From: Cercophora sp. LCS_1
Taxonomy: Eukaryota; Ascomycota; Sordariomycetes; Sordariales; Lasiosphaeriaceae
Reading direction: 5' to 3'
Assembly (NCBI GenBank): GCA_036250225.1
Contig: JAPZLL010000023.1
Span: forward strand, 310,001-374,000
DNA length: 64,000 bases
Part shown: positions 11,042 through 22,100 of the stretch, in pieces
How positions within the stretch are numbered: position 1 is the first letter of the stretch
Layout of the letters: each line of letters opens with the position of its first letter
Translations under genes and position numbers: made by a program
The notes under the pieces: generated by a model
The model's input: only the letters and a program-made list of their open reading frames with translations
What the model was told of the DNA's origin: nothing
Database searches by the model: none

Positions 11042-12744
11042 TTTGGAGGATTTGGTTTGGTGAAGGCGAACGGCAGAATCTGGTGGGCGGAGTGCAACTT
11101 GGAAGCACCGGAAGGTGTTGGTTTTTGGATTAGGATCGCAAGGCGGAAATCCAGCCTTACCACCAAGAAGGTTTCTGGTCTCTGTGGGGGCTGCGGCCCA
11201 AGCTTGCGTTCGTGCAGGGATGGGTGGTGGGGTTACATCGTGTTCTTCGTCGCGATTGACAGCGCGTCTCTCTCCTCCTCTTTCCAACGCACTCGCAAGT
11301 CTGGTCGGCAGAAATCACACGCCTATTTTCAGCAACCGATACGCAGGACAAGACTACGGCAAAGATCCCAATATTATATTTCCCACTGTCTTGTTTTACC
11401 TCTTTCTTTTTTCCGGCCATCACCGACCACCATCGCCAACCACCAGCGAACACAACCGACTGCTTTCCCTTCCACTGGTTGGGAAGCTGTTTTTCTTTCG
11501 CAGGTCTTCGTATTGAAGCCGCTTCAACTCTTCCTTCGTCCAGGTGTATCCCTACCCCAACTCGCACTACATCACCTGCCATGACGAAAAACAAACTGAG
11601 CTAGATTCATTCGTACCCCCTTCCCTACCTTTACACAAGGGATTGCGCGGTTGATTGAGAATGATCCAACAGAATAGATATCTGAGCGGGTTAATATCTA
11701 TCTATATTATCATCATCATTATCAAACCTTCCAACCAAACAGTCCTAACACCAAAACCCCCCTTTTTTCCTACCCTCTGTTTTTCTTTACTGTCTATTTT
11801 TCACTCTCATTGTCTTTTCCACTTCACCTCCGAGAAAGAGTATCACCATCTTCTCTGCCATGACGATACCATACTCTCCAAAGGTGCGCCGGTGCCCAAT
11901 GCTCCATTCTTGTTTTCTGGTTTCCAATCTCCGTATCAGAAGCCGAAACATACGAATGTCGAGCAGGGCGCGTCAGAGCAAGCATCAATGATGGAAAGAA
12001 AAGTAGTTTTCAATCAGAGCACGCAATTGCGAAAGAGCAGATGGATAGAAACCCAAACTGTGTCACAACTCTCACCCTTTTTTTTTACCCCTTTCTTTCT
12101 CAAACACACCCGTTTCAACAATAGTTGAAGTTTGTTTAATACCCGGGTGGGAGCGAAGTGGACGAAGACAATGAGGAAAAAAAGAAGAGAAAACCCCAGC
12201 TCGGAGAAGGAGGAGGGGAAAAAAAAATTGAGGGGGTTTTGTGATTTTCTTTTTCGGTGTTATAACCTCTGCTTTATCCCCCTTACCTCTTTATTATGAG
12301 GATTTCATCAAAAACAAGGACGCCCGGTGATGACTGTAGGTCCAAAAAGCCAAATTTGCAGGCAGCCAGGCCGGTTTGGGTGCTCCCTTGGGGTACTCAA
12401 CCATTTGCGCCTTTGGTTGTCAGTGAGAACTTAAGAGAGCTAATCTGAGGGCTGAGATGTTCTTGTTTTTGTGTATCTTCATGTATCAACACCTTCCCAC
12501 GTTGGAGTTTGTCTTTTAGTTCCAAATGGAGATGCTCAGTCTAGGTGGGGGGGGGGGGGTCAAGGGCGTGTTGAACCAGCCCAGCATAGATCGATCGGTG
12601 GAAGCCGGGTAGTGTATGAGGAAGTCTGTTTGCGGGGGAGGTACGCCCGCGTATGCCAAAGCTCACTGCAGCTCCTTGCATGTGTTGAAGTTTTCGTGTT
12701 CACTTCCGCGGCCCGGATGGGTATAGATTAGCAGCACAAATCAA
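11042..12744. other. Gene-poor, pyrimidine-rich intergenic stretch
   Basis: About 1.7 kb upstream of isy1. From about 11390 to 12250 it is rich in CT/TTT tracts and low-complexity sequence, with ATC/ATT runs near 11700. It contains a 13-base G run at 12547-12559. Reading frames here are short and low-complexity, and I support none of them as genes. Confidence 0.45.
12547..12559. repeat. Homopolymer G tract (13 nt)
   Basis: An uninterrupted run of 13 G on the plus strand, in the intergenic region between isy1 and the Pol III unit. It is a likely length-polymorphic site and may also be an assembly-sensitive position. Confidence 0.8.
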
Positions 12745-12879
12745 GGCAGCTTGGCGCAGTGGTAGTTGGCTGTTGCTCCCAGAGGTAACGCTCGCTGGCT
12801 GGGAGTATTCTCGCTGGTGTGTGGATAACTCCCAGTGTCGGAACAGTCGTGGGTTCTAACCCCATAACATCCTCTTTTT
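12745..12879 (+). ncRNA. tRNA-like RNA polymerase III transcription unit (tRNA-Met-like 5' half)
   Basis: The segment GGCAGCTTGGCGCAGTGGTA is close to the 5' half of fungal elongator tRNA-Met and supplies an A box (TGGCGCAGTGG). About 80 nt further on, GTGGGTTCTAACCCCAT can form a T-arm and provides a B box (GGTTCTAACCC). A T5 terminator (12875-12879) and a T7 run (12884-12890) follow at once. The inner part is longer than in a tRNA and carries CTCCCAG at 12776 and 12829 with its complement CTGGGAG at 12799. CTGTT (12770-12774) could pair with AACAG near 12842. The acceptor ends do not pair well, so this is not a plain functional tRNA by eye. It could be an intron-containing divergent tRNA, a tRNA relic or a tRNA-derived small RNA. 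Confidence 0.45.
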
Positions 12880-13212
12880 GGCCTTTTTTTCTGGCTTGCC
12901 TCTTCAACATCATCTTCTGATTCTCACATTCCTGCTGTCGTCAGTAGCAAGGATAGTACTTTAAACATAGTTATTTCACTCTAGCAGCAATGCTACCCTG
13001 GTATAATGTGAACAAATCATGGTCGCTTTCCTAGCTTTTTGGAGACCTCGAACACTACTACGCCCGATCCCGTGTATCTTCCATTGCCGTACAATCAACA
13101 TTATACAAGCAGAAAACCATTGCCTCCCATCTGATGGAAATCCCAGCGACAGCCGGCTTCATTTTTGGTTTCCTGGCCAGCCCCAACCCACACCATCTAA
13201 ATGATCTGACTC
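12880..13212. other. Intergenic between the Pol III unit and wbp1
   Basis: About 330 bp with no supported gene. It should include the 3' UTR of wbp1. Confidence 0.45.
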
Positions 13213-14783
13213 TTACTGGGTCTTCTTGGTCTCCTTCTTGCCCACTGGCGCGCTGTACATCCACAATGCGCAGAAGCCCAACCAGCCCGTAATAGTGGCT
13301 CCTATGCCGGCGATCCACGGCCATGCGCCGCTGATGACAAAGCTGCGTGGCCACTCGTCGTGCGCCATGTGACGGACCGAAACGGTGTTCTTCTCCTCAA
13401 CGTTTGTCAAGAAGGGTCGCTTGTAGTTAACCTTGAAGTTAAAGATGCCGTGCTGATCGGGCAATCGGAACGACGTAGTGTATACCGACGCCTCGGGGGT
13501 GGAGCGAGCGGCATCAAGAGCTAGGGGCAGGCGGTGGAAGGGCGAAAGCATGGAGAACTCGAGCTGGAGTGCATCAACCAAGGGGACAGAGTAGCCAGTC
13601 CACGAGTCCCAAGACCACTCGGACACGGAGATGGAATAAGTCTATGAGAGTTAGTCAATACTTGTCCTCGGAAACTGGAAATCAGATAGCTACATACCAC
13701 GTCGTTCTTGATGCGATAAAGCTTGGGGTTGGTCTCATTCGAAGCGCCAGCCTCGTTCAAGCGGTGCTCGATCCAGTTCACCCGGAGAACACCAACCTCC
13801 TGGAAAGTCCAGCCACTCAAGCGCTTCGCAAAGCCACGGTTGAAGGTCTTGAAAGCCGCCCCAGCAACGTTCTTGACCTCAGCGTCGAACCACTTGTCCT
13901 GGAGCATCTCAGCAGACCCAACGAGCGTGAAACGCGCCGAGTTGCGCGCCTGGAAGGCCGAAACAAGCGCAAGCTGCTCACCAGCCGCGAAGAGATCATC
14001 CAGCACCTCGGCCTGCTCCTTGGGGTTGTAGCTGTATGCGGTGCGCGGGGCGCGAACGATCGGGCTCAGCAACTCGCCGGCACCCAAGGTAGCACCGACA
14101 CCGTGAGGGAATGCGAGCACATCGCCAACAGGCGCGCCAACACCGAAGTAGTTTTTAACGCCAGGGCGAAGAGCGCCTGGTGGGGGGAGGAGGATCACAT
14201 CGTGGGTGTCAGGGGCGCTGATCGAGTCGTAGTTGAAGTGGTCAACGACAAGGCCGGTGCGGTCCGCCGGCAGCTGGATATCGAGCTGGTCGAGGAGGGA
14301 TACGAGGGCAGAGGGTGCCGCGTAGCCGGAGCCGAGCGTAAGGAGGATGTTGCCCTGGGCGTTGAGGAACTGGAGGAGGATGTTCGCGGTGAGGTTCGGG
14401 CCAAGGCCTGGGGCGCATTGCTCAGCACGGGATACATCAAACAGACAACCAGTGCGACATACCCTTTGCTTTAGAGGGGAAGACGATAAGGTGGTCATAT
14501 GCGCGCTCCCCGAGGTGGAAAAGCGACAACGACTCGCTCTTAGGAGTCTCGAATGTGAGCTTGAAGCCCCGGGCTGAAGAACGAAACCAATTGGTTAGCA
14601 ATCACGGCTGTTAGCGATGCGCATCCAAGTGTAATACGCACATTCTAAATCCCCCAGGAACTTTGAATAGTCGGCCTTGTCGGCGACATCGTCCAGAACC
14701 ACCAGTAGCCTGTTGCCAGTGGTGCTGATTGCCGACACCACCGACACCAGCACAAGCAGGCAGAACGAAAGGAGCGACCGCAT
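13213..14783 (-). CDS. wbp1: Oligosaccharyltransferase subunit Wbp1 (OST48 family)
   Basis: Four exons on the minus strand: 14642-14783, 14463-14573, 13698-14407, 13213-13641 (463 aa). An N-terminal signal peptide (MRSLLSFCLLVLVSVVSA) is followed by the conserved luminal core: LVVLDD, YSKFL, RGFKLTFETPKSESLSLFHL, YDHLIVFP and LGPNLTANILLQFLNAQGN. The C-terminal part has SWDSWTGYSVPLVDALQLEF, then one membrane helix (WPWIAGIGATITGWLGFCAL) and a short cytosolic tail ending KKETKKTQ. The Lys-rich tail is like the ER-retrieval signals of this family. The protein is an essential ER subunit of the complex that transfers the N-glycan precursor to nascent proteins. Its start is 475 bp from the divergent nuo9.5 start. 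Confidence 0.95.
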
Positions 14784-15258
14784 CGTGCGGCAGTGTGTTC
14801 TGACGGAGGGAAACACTGCTCCTAAACCAGTAAAAAAAGGAACAGAACAGAAAAAAAGAGGTGTTCAGTGGATTTGTCGTCGTCGAGTGTTCATGCCACG
14901 AACAACTATCGACAAGTTTCAATCTAGTGTCCCGCCCGCAGCAACAGCTCTCAGCGCAGTTCCAGCAACGTATTCTTTGCCAAGCCCAAACCCCAGACAG
15001 GGGTCAGTGCTTCTCAAGGTTGACGGTACGTACCCCCCCTGGTCTGACCACCAAGCAACACTCAGCCCGAAGATTTGCCGTCAATTGGAACATCGGTCCA
15101 AGCTTCGCTCGAATCGACGAGCCGCACCACCAACACGCGAAGAGCAGTTCGACACAGGGACAGGTCAATTGCGTATGTTTTTCTCTCTCCCGTACCCAAC
15201 CCAATCCAATCCAATCCCGGCATCGACCAAAAACTAACAACACCTCAGAACCAACAAC
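14784..15258. promoter_or_regulatory. Short bidirectional promoter between wbp1 and nuo9.5
   Basis: The two start codons are only 475 bp apart and point away from each other, so both promoters must lie here. On the nuo9.5 side, part of the interval is 5' UTR with a probable intron. Confidence 0.6.
15173..15248 (+). other. Probable 5' UTR intron of nuo9.5 (76 nt)
   Basis: It has a GTATGT donor at 15173, a CTAAC branch-point sequence near 15230 and a CCTCAG acceptor ending at 15248, only 10 nt before the start codon. It interrupts no coding sequence, so reading frame gives no support. The call rests on splice signals alone. Confidence 0.5.
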
Positions 15259-15575
15259 ATGTCCGCCACCGGCCCCATCTCCCCACGATTCTGGGCGACG
15301 CCCCTCCGCTACTGCAAATGGGCAGCCCGCGAGAGGCCTGCCTACTTCTGGTCCGTCATCGTCGGCGCGGCCGGTCCGGTCATGCTCGTCACCATCCCTC
15401 CAATCCGCCGGGCGATGGGCGCCGAGAACCCCGCGACGATTCCCATGACATATCCCGGTACGTCGACTATTGTTCCTCCGTCCACCTGATAGGGATGCTA
15501 ATATTGCTTGCTCTGACAACAGTTCCCACCGGGCCGAGGAAGAAGCTCACGGGTTACGATGACGATACGGAATGA
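15259..15575 (+). CDS. nuo9.5: NADH:ubiquinone oxidoreductase 9.5 kDa subunit (complex I)
   Basis: Two exons, 15259-15457 and 15523-15575, joined by a 65-nt GT-AG intron (83 aa). The protein has an aromatic N-terminal segment (SPRFWATPLRYCKWAARERP), one membrane helix (AYFWSVIVGAAGPVMLVTIP) and the conserved tail MTYPVPTGPRKKLTGYDDDTE, here quoted with its splice junction. This matches the small accessory single-helix subunit of mitochondrial complex I described in filamentous fungi (NUO9.5, NDUFA3-like). It sits in the inner mitochondrial membrane arm. There is no cleavable presequence, as is usual for this type. Confidence 0.9.
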
Positions 15576-16131
15576 GTGGTGTGCGTGGTAAACAAACAAA
15601 CAAGAGCAGTACTTGTAAAATCTGTACATAACGGCCATCAGGGGAGAGGGAGGCTTTAGAGACGAGGGGAGATGGTGAGAGTCAAAACATCAACAATACG
15701 GCGGATTGAGATCATGCACATACATATAGCACCACCGATGGAATTGGCGTCTCTAGTGCGGAAATACCACCAAAAAAAGACAAGACAAGACGACCAAGTT
15801 ATTCGTTGCGGTGCCTCGCCGGAGCCGATGGACACCCTCCTGGGAAAGGCACAAGGAAGGGTGTTGGTCCAACTCTAGATTTCTACGACAACGTCGGATA
15901 TCTCAAAAAACAATCCCTCCAGCGCCCCTGACCATGCCCCTTTATTCCGACTCCTCCTAGACATGCGTGCACTAAAATTCGATCCTCCCACCCTCCATGC
16001 TTTTGCTTTCTCTTTCATTTTCATTTTCACGCGGCGCTCATCACTCCACCGCTAAACTCTAAACTCTCAGCGCTCCCTCTGCACCAGGTTCCATTCATAC
16101 TGAGCGCGACAATTAGTCCGTGGCCTCCATT
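15576..16131. other. Intergenic, convergent 3' ends of nuo9.5 and the BEACH gene
   Basis: About 550 bp with no supported gene. It is CT-rich towards 16000-16070, which would be an AG-rich 3' UTR on the minus strand. Confidence 0.5.
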
Positions 16132-19100
16132 TTAACGGAGCGAGAAACCTACCACTCTGCCGTCGTCGTCTCCAGTGTACACTAACTGCGGCATGGGCGT
16201 GATGCAGGTAATTGCCGCATCCACGTTGGCCCCCGTTTCGCTCTTGGGGTTCAAGTGATCCAACCGTCTCAAGAACTCCAGGATCCACTTCCCATTCCTT
16301 CCCACCGTCTTTCGCCACACATTGACCCGGCCACGCTTATGACCGGTGAAGACGAGTGAGTTCTCAAGCCATTCGTTGCCCGAGCCCTCATAAACGGCAC
16401 ACGAGTGAACGAAGTCATCGTGGCCCTCAGCTCCGCAGACATTCTGGTCAACCACAAGCTCGCCATTGAGTGTGTAGAGCAGTACGTTGGGGCCGCTGCA
16501 GAGCATTATGTCGCCCGTTACGTCATTGATAGTCGCACACTCGACCGGGCGTGCGAGTGGCAGCTTGCGAACGAACTCGAGTCGATTTAGATCCCAAATT
16601 ATGGCGATACCATCCTGGGACACGGTGACAACCGTGCTGAAGGCCTTGGAGACAGCGATATTGGTGACCGGGGTCTTGTGGCCAAAGAGAGACGAGCGAG
16701 GATGAAGGTCGACCGGCTTTCCAGGCTGAGAGTGAACCGTGTACACAGATACGACACAATCCTCGCCCGCCGTGATCAGGGTTTTGGAGTCGGCAAACGT
16801 GAGAGCCGAGATTTGGCCAATATGCAGATTCTCAAAGAGACCAGCAGGCTTTCTATTATCGCTGAAGAAGAAGCGTACGCTGTTGTCGGCGTAGCCCCAT
16901 TCTAGGAACTTGTCGTACTGCGGCGGGAAGTTAACCCGGAACGGCGATGCGCAGAGCAGACGGTCCAGCTTGGGCACGTAGATAAGAGAGGCCACTCGCT
17001 CGTGGCTCTCCAAGAGGGGATGAGGGAGCTTTGTCAAGGCATTGATCGACGTATCGAGTCGTCTGACTGGACAGCGGTCATACTCTCGTGGCGGGTGAGG
17101 TCTTGTGAAGATCTGGTGAGGCGTCTGGCCAAAGTTGTGGATAATTCCAGTGGTAATAGCACGCTCTTGCGGATCCGTGATATTGTCGAGGTCCTTGGCG
17201 CCCTTATAAGATAGGGGGTGGAAGACATTCAGACTCTCGACTGCCGCTTCTCCACGTTGCTTGTAACCAAATATAAGGTCGATCCACTGGTGGAGGTGCT
17301 GGCTCACATACGGGCTTTCCAATGCCTCGCGATGTTTTGCAATAAAGATTTTGGGATCTCCCTTGGCCCAAGGCGGAAGCATGACACCGTCTACCTTGCC
17401 AGCGCCGCCCTGGCGTTCACCAAAGTTATATCCGTTGATGTTGGTGAGGAATTCCGGGAGGTAGAAGAACTCGGGGATCAGCTCGCGAACATCGGATCCG
17501 TTCTCCCGAGACGCCGACGCCCAAGCTCCCTCGATCGAGAAGAATAGGCGGTCTGGGTGGTCAAAGGTGCCTCCCTGGAGCAGGATGAACGACTGCACAA
17601 AGGGCGGGAGGCGGATGAGATACGACGAAACGATCATCGCAGACGAGTAGTGAGTTCCGTAGTGGAAAGGCTGCTCGCCAATCTCGGCCAAGCTCCTGTA
17701 CCGCATACTGTAGTCGGCTATGCGCGCCGCCGACTGCGCACCCATCGGCCTAGACAGGTCCCTGAAGGTGGCCGGATTGTTGAGATCAAGTTCCTCGCTC
17801 GTGTAGTCAGCCAGGACCCAAGGAAAGACGGGATATTGCGTGAGGTCGTTAAAGGTTCTGCCGGCCATGGTGTTCACCAGCATGAGATAGTGGAAGTTGG
17901 ATATCTCGCCCTTTTGCCACCTCCTCATCATGGGATTCCACGCAGAGCTGTTGAAAATGCTGCCAAACTTGGCACCAAATGTCTGGGGTGCTTCTTCACT
18001 AAACTTGAGGCCTTCAAGCCGCCAGGCATCCTCCGGGTTTGGCAACAGGTTAGGCCCGTTTGTGTGAGGTGTCTTGTTGGACAGCCTGGCGTGGATATCG
18101 TCCCGCAGGGCAGAGTTGATGGCCGTGAGGAGATAGCTTCTCCCATCAGTGAAGAATATCTCAATGGCAACATCGCGGAAGAGGAATCTGCGCTTGGAGA
18201 TGCTGAGTACATCGTACCAGCGCCAGCTGCGTGATTCTTGGTCGATGCGGTTCTGACTGCGCGGTCCCTCTCCTGGCTTTGTGCCAGTGATGATAATTGA
18301 GAAGGGGTCTCTCTCCTCTGGCGGTGCCTGCCAGACATCAATGATTTCACCGTCTGAGCTCTGGAATAGGTTATCCATGATGTAAAGCGCCTCTTTGCCG
18401 ATGATCAGGATGCCTTCGCTCGCATCGAGTCCGACAATGCGGGAGATATTGAAGACGTTTTGCACGGCATCGCCTTGTTGCAGTCGTCGCATGACTTTGC
18501 GGTTCTTGTCTTCAAATGCATCCTCGCCTTCCAGGTCGTTGGGGTCGTCGACTAACTCGAAATCGTCTTCTGGGACCACGCTCTGCTGACCAAGCTGGTC
18601 CGAAGATGCCTCTGGATCGACAGAGATGTCTGCACCATCTCTCGCCCGAGCGCTGCTGGGAGCGACCGGAGCTCTCGCGGTCACTGGCGTGGGGCCGATT
18701 CCCGACGAAAGTTGGCTGACCCCAGTGTTCAACCGCAGCGCCGAAGCCGAGACGCTGTCTCCCACCTTGCGCTTGGGCTGATATTCTTGCCCTGTTTGCG
18801 CAGAATAATCGGGAAGTAGGCGGAGACGCATACGGTTTCGCCCCTCGGTCCGATCTAGCTTCCATTTTATCGCCTGGGGCTCGCTGAAAACCGCACCGGG
18901 TCGACGAAGATCCCGGTCCATTTTGGAGAAGGCTGCGGCCAGGAAGGCGTTGTCGTCTTGCTGGTCCTGAAGGAGCCGCTGATGCTTGAAGTGCTCAGTG
19001 AAGAATATACTCTTCATCCACGCGCTGTTGGCCATCTCATGACGCAGCACGATGTTGTCACGCTCCAGCCCCTCGGTGTGCCATTGTTTCAGCCTCTCTT

Positions 19101-22100
19101 TGCGGGTCTTGAGCCTCGACCTCGCCGTATCGGCGGTGCGGTTGTTTTCATAGCTCACAAAGTCCTCCCATGTTTTGGAAATGCCGCCAAAGAACATAAC
19201 ATCCAGCGACGGCCGATGCTGATCAACCCATTCGATGAAGGCGCCATCATCCAGCTCGGTGAGCTTGACAAAGCCTCTTGCTAGCGACTGCTGGTCTGGT
19301 GCCATTGTTTGTCGGAACAAGGCGGCAGACTCTTCAGGTTTCTGCACCAACATTATACGCCAAAGCATCGGCGCTATGAGGCGAACCTGCTGCCTCGGAT
19401 CGACCAGCTTGTTGTAGAGCTGATACCAGAGCAGCCGCATGTAATCATCCTCTGTTGACAGACAGCCCAGCAAGACCGTCTGCCAGTACATCAGCTTCTC
19501 CATGACCGAAACTGCCTCTGCGTCTTGAGTCTGGGAGTCATCCATATCCGAGAGCTTTAGGAGTACAAGCTTGAGAAATGAGGACCGGATAGTTGCCACC
19601 GCAGAGCTGCACAACCTAACGCTCTTCAAGTTTGATATGTCTGGCCGTTGCAGGTACTCCAAAAGCATGCCCGTAAAGTCAATCATAGTCTCAGCCCCGT
19701 TGATAAACCAGCCTTCGAAGACGGCTTCCACCATATGAACATTCAGTCTCGCCATGTTGACCAGGATCTTAGGCTCCAAGAGCAGTTTCTGGTCTAATTG
19801 AATGGCGCTGGCAAGGTGGGTGATGGTGTTCCGCAGGATATATGTTTCGAAATAGGCCTGGTGCTCCTGGAATCCTGGTGGCACCCTCAAGAATAGGCCA
19901 AAGCCCGGAAACTCCTTGCGAACCAAGATCTGGTCAATAAAAACGCTGACGATGAGCTCCAAGACACCCTCTAGGACCACATTACTGATCTGTTGAGTGG
20001 CCACCTTCTTTTTGGGTGACATGACATGGTTCAAACGAGCCGGCGCCGGTGCGGGAGCGAGCTGCTGAGATGTGACCATGACGAAGGACGAGGGTCTGCG
20101 GAGAGGTGTGCCACGACCCAAACCAGGGGAAGGAAGGGGCGGCTCACCACCAGTGGTCCCTGTAGTCCTAACTATGGGCGTGGCCTTAGATGCCGAGCCA
20201 GGAACAGGACGAATAATGACATCACCCCCTTCAAAGGTGAGCGCAGAATCCCGGGAGTTGAGCTCAGCATCAGGGGCAACTGGATCCGCGCTAACGATTA
20301 TTGGGAATAAAGCACCTAGGAGCAATCGCAGGTATTCGGACGACAGCGCGAAATCCCTGAAGCTGACAGAGCGGCTATGCATATCCGCAAGAAACCGTAC
20401 AACTGCTTGGAGAACTACCGCATGTGAGTTAACCCTCTCTTTGTCAGGCAGTCGTATCCCTACATTGCGGATCAGCGAATGCGAAAAGTAAGAAGACGGA
20501 AACTGAGACATACTTCTTGACTCCAATGCCTTGCCCAACTCCATGGAACGAGCTCTCGGCCTGGTATGTGTCGCCTCCAAGGTTGCACTTGGGCTCTTTG
20601 CCGAGTCAGCCGCAGGAGAGTCCGGGTCATCTTGATACTTTAATATGTCCCTGAGGCCATGTTGTAGCATCGCAGTGATGACGGGGAGGACGTCCGGGTT
20701 GACGACCTTGCTATTGCCGAAAATCTCGATCAGGCTAAAGAAATCAAAAGGCTTCTCAAAGTCAATGTTGGCCACATCATATCCGAAGAGAATGCCAAAT
20801 AGAATTGTCCACAGTGTCGGAATGTCCCACCACTGCTTCAGTCGGTGCGCCATGATCCAGAACCCGCCTGTTTTGGAGGAGAACTTTGCGGTGTAGCCCG
20901 ACGGCTGTGTGACAAGGAGACGTGCCAGGATCTTGGACCCGTAGACCACGATCTCAGGATCACCCTCAACAAGCAAGTACAGGAGCCACTGACTAGCGGT
21001 TAGCACGACCAATCGATCTTCACTTGGGCGTTGGTCGAATTTCACCTTATTCGTTACTGTCTTGGCAAACTTGCGGATGTCGACCACGTTATTCTTCTCG
21101 CAGAGGAGCCCCGTGTACATCTCTAGTAGTTTGATGCCCAGTTGTTTCTTCGTCAGTAGTCTTGGGCCGTTGGCGGAAGCCGGGGTAATCTCAATCGTTG
21201 GCCGCTTCAAGAGACTAGGTCCAGGCGTGCCTGACCTGCTGGTTGATGATCCTGGTTTGGGGGTCCTCGCTAGGTTACCAGACGGTGTGTGGAACGCATA
21301 AGTGATGAAGAGAGCGAGTGAACGGTGAACTTCGGCACTATAGTTACACTTTACCAGGCTCCCAAAGGAGGCCATGAAATGAGGGAGAATCTCTTCGGAG
21401 ATAGTTTCTGCTTTGAGGGCGTCTAGAAGCCTCTTGATAATCCCTGCGCCATAACTGGTGAGTGCGACGAACGTTTGGGATCCAAGTGTCAAGTGGGACG
21501 TACGCATTCGTAGTAAACGCCGGCTGTTGAACTGGTGATGCTTGCTCTTTACTGCAAATGTCATGAACTGCTTGTAATAAAGCTCCTGTGTGAGGGCGGC
21601 AGACTTTCGCCAGGTATCGGGATCGATCAGCAAGATGCGGTAGGCCAGTGGGTTCACAATGAAGGACTCGACGGGGTTGGCATGGTTGTAGCCGACAAAG
21701 TTCAGGACGAGGCTCAGGAGCTGGAAGCTGAGTCTGTCCCTCTCTTCTACTGTTAGCGCAAGGCGCCACGACGGGTTGTCTGAAATTGCCATGCTGTACC
21801 CAAGCTTCGCTCGAAGGAGCATACTCAAGATGGCATATCCGCTGTCTCTCTCCATGGCTTCACTATTCCTCCAGCTCTTGTTGATACACAGCAGCATCAT
21901 CTCAACAGATCTCAGAAGCTCTTCCGACGTAGATGCGCGCTCAACGAGCTTGAGGGCGACAGGAGTGAAGCCCCCTAACCGCCAGAGATTGTCATCGAAG
22001 TAGAAAGGTGTGACAACAACCGGGTCACCCTTGAGCAGCGGAGCCCCGTTTGGCCGAAGAAGAGCATCATTGACGCAAGGCACGGCAGCGTTGATGGCAA

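Noticed and set aside
13569..14474. 301-codon plus-strand frame across wbp1
   Set aside because: It overlaps the Wbp1 exons and introns in antisense and encodes nothing recognisable.
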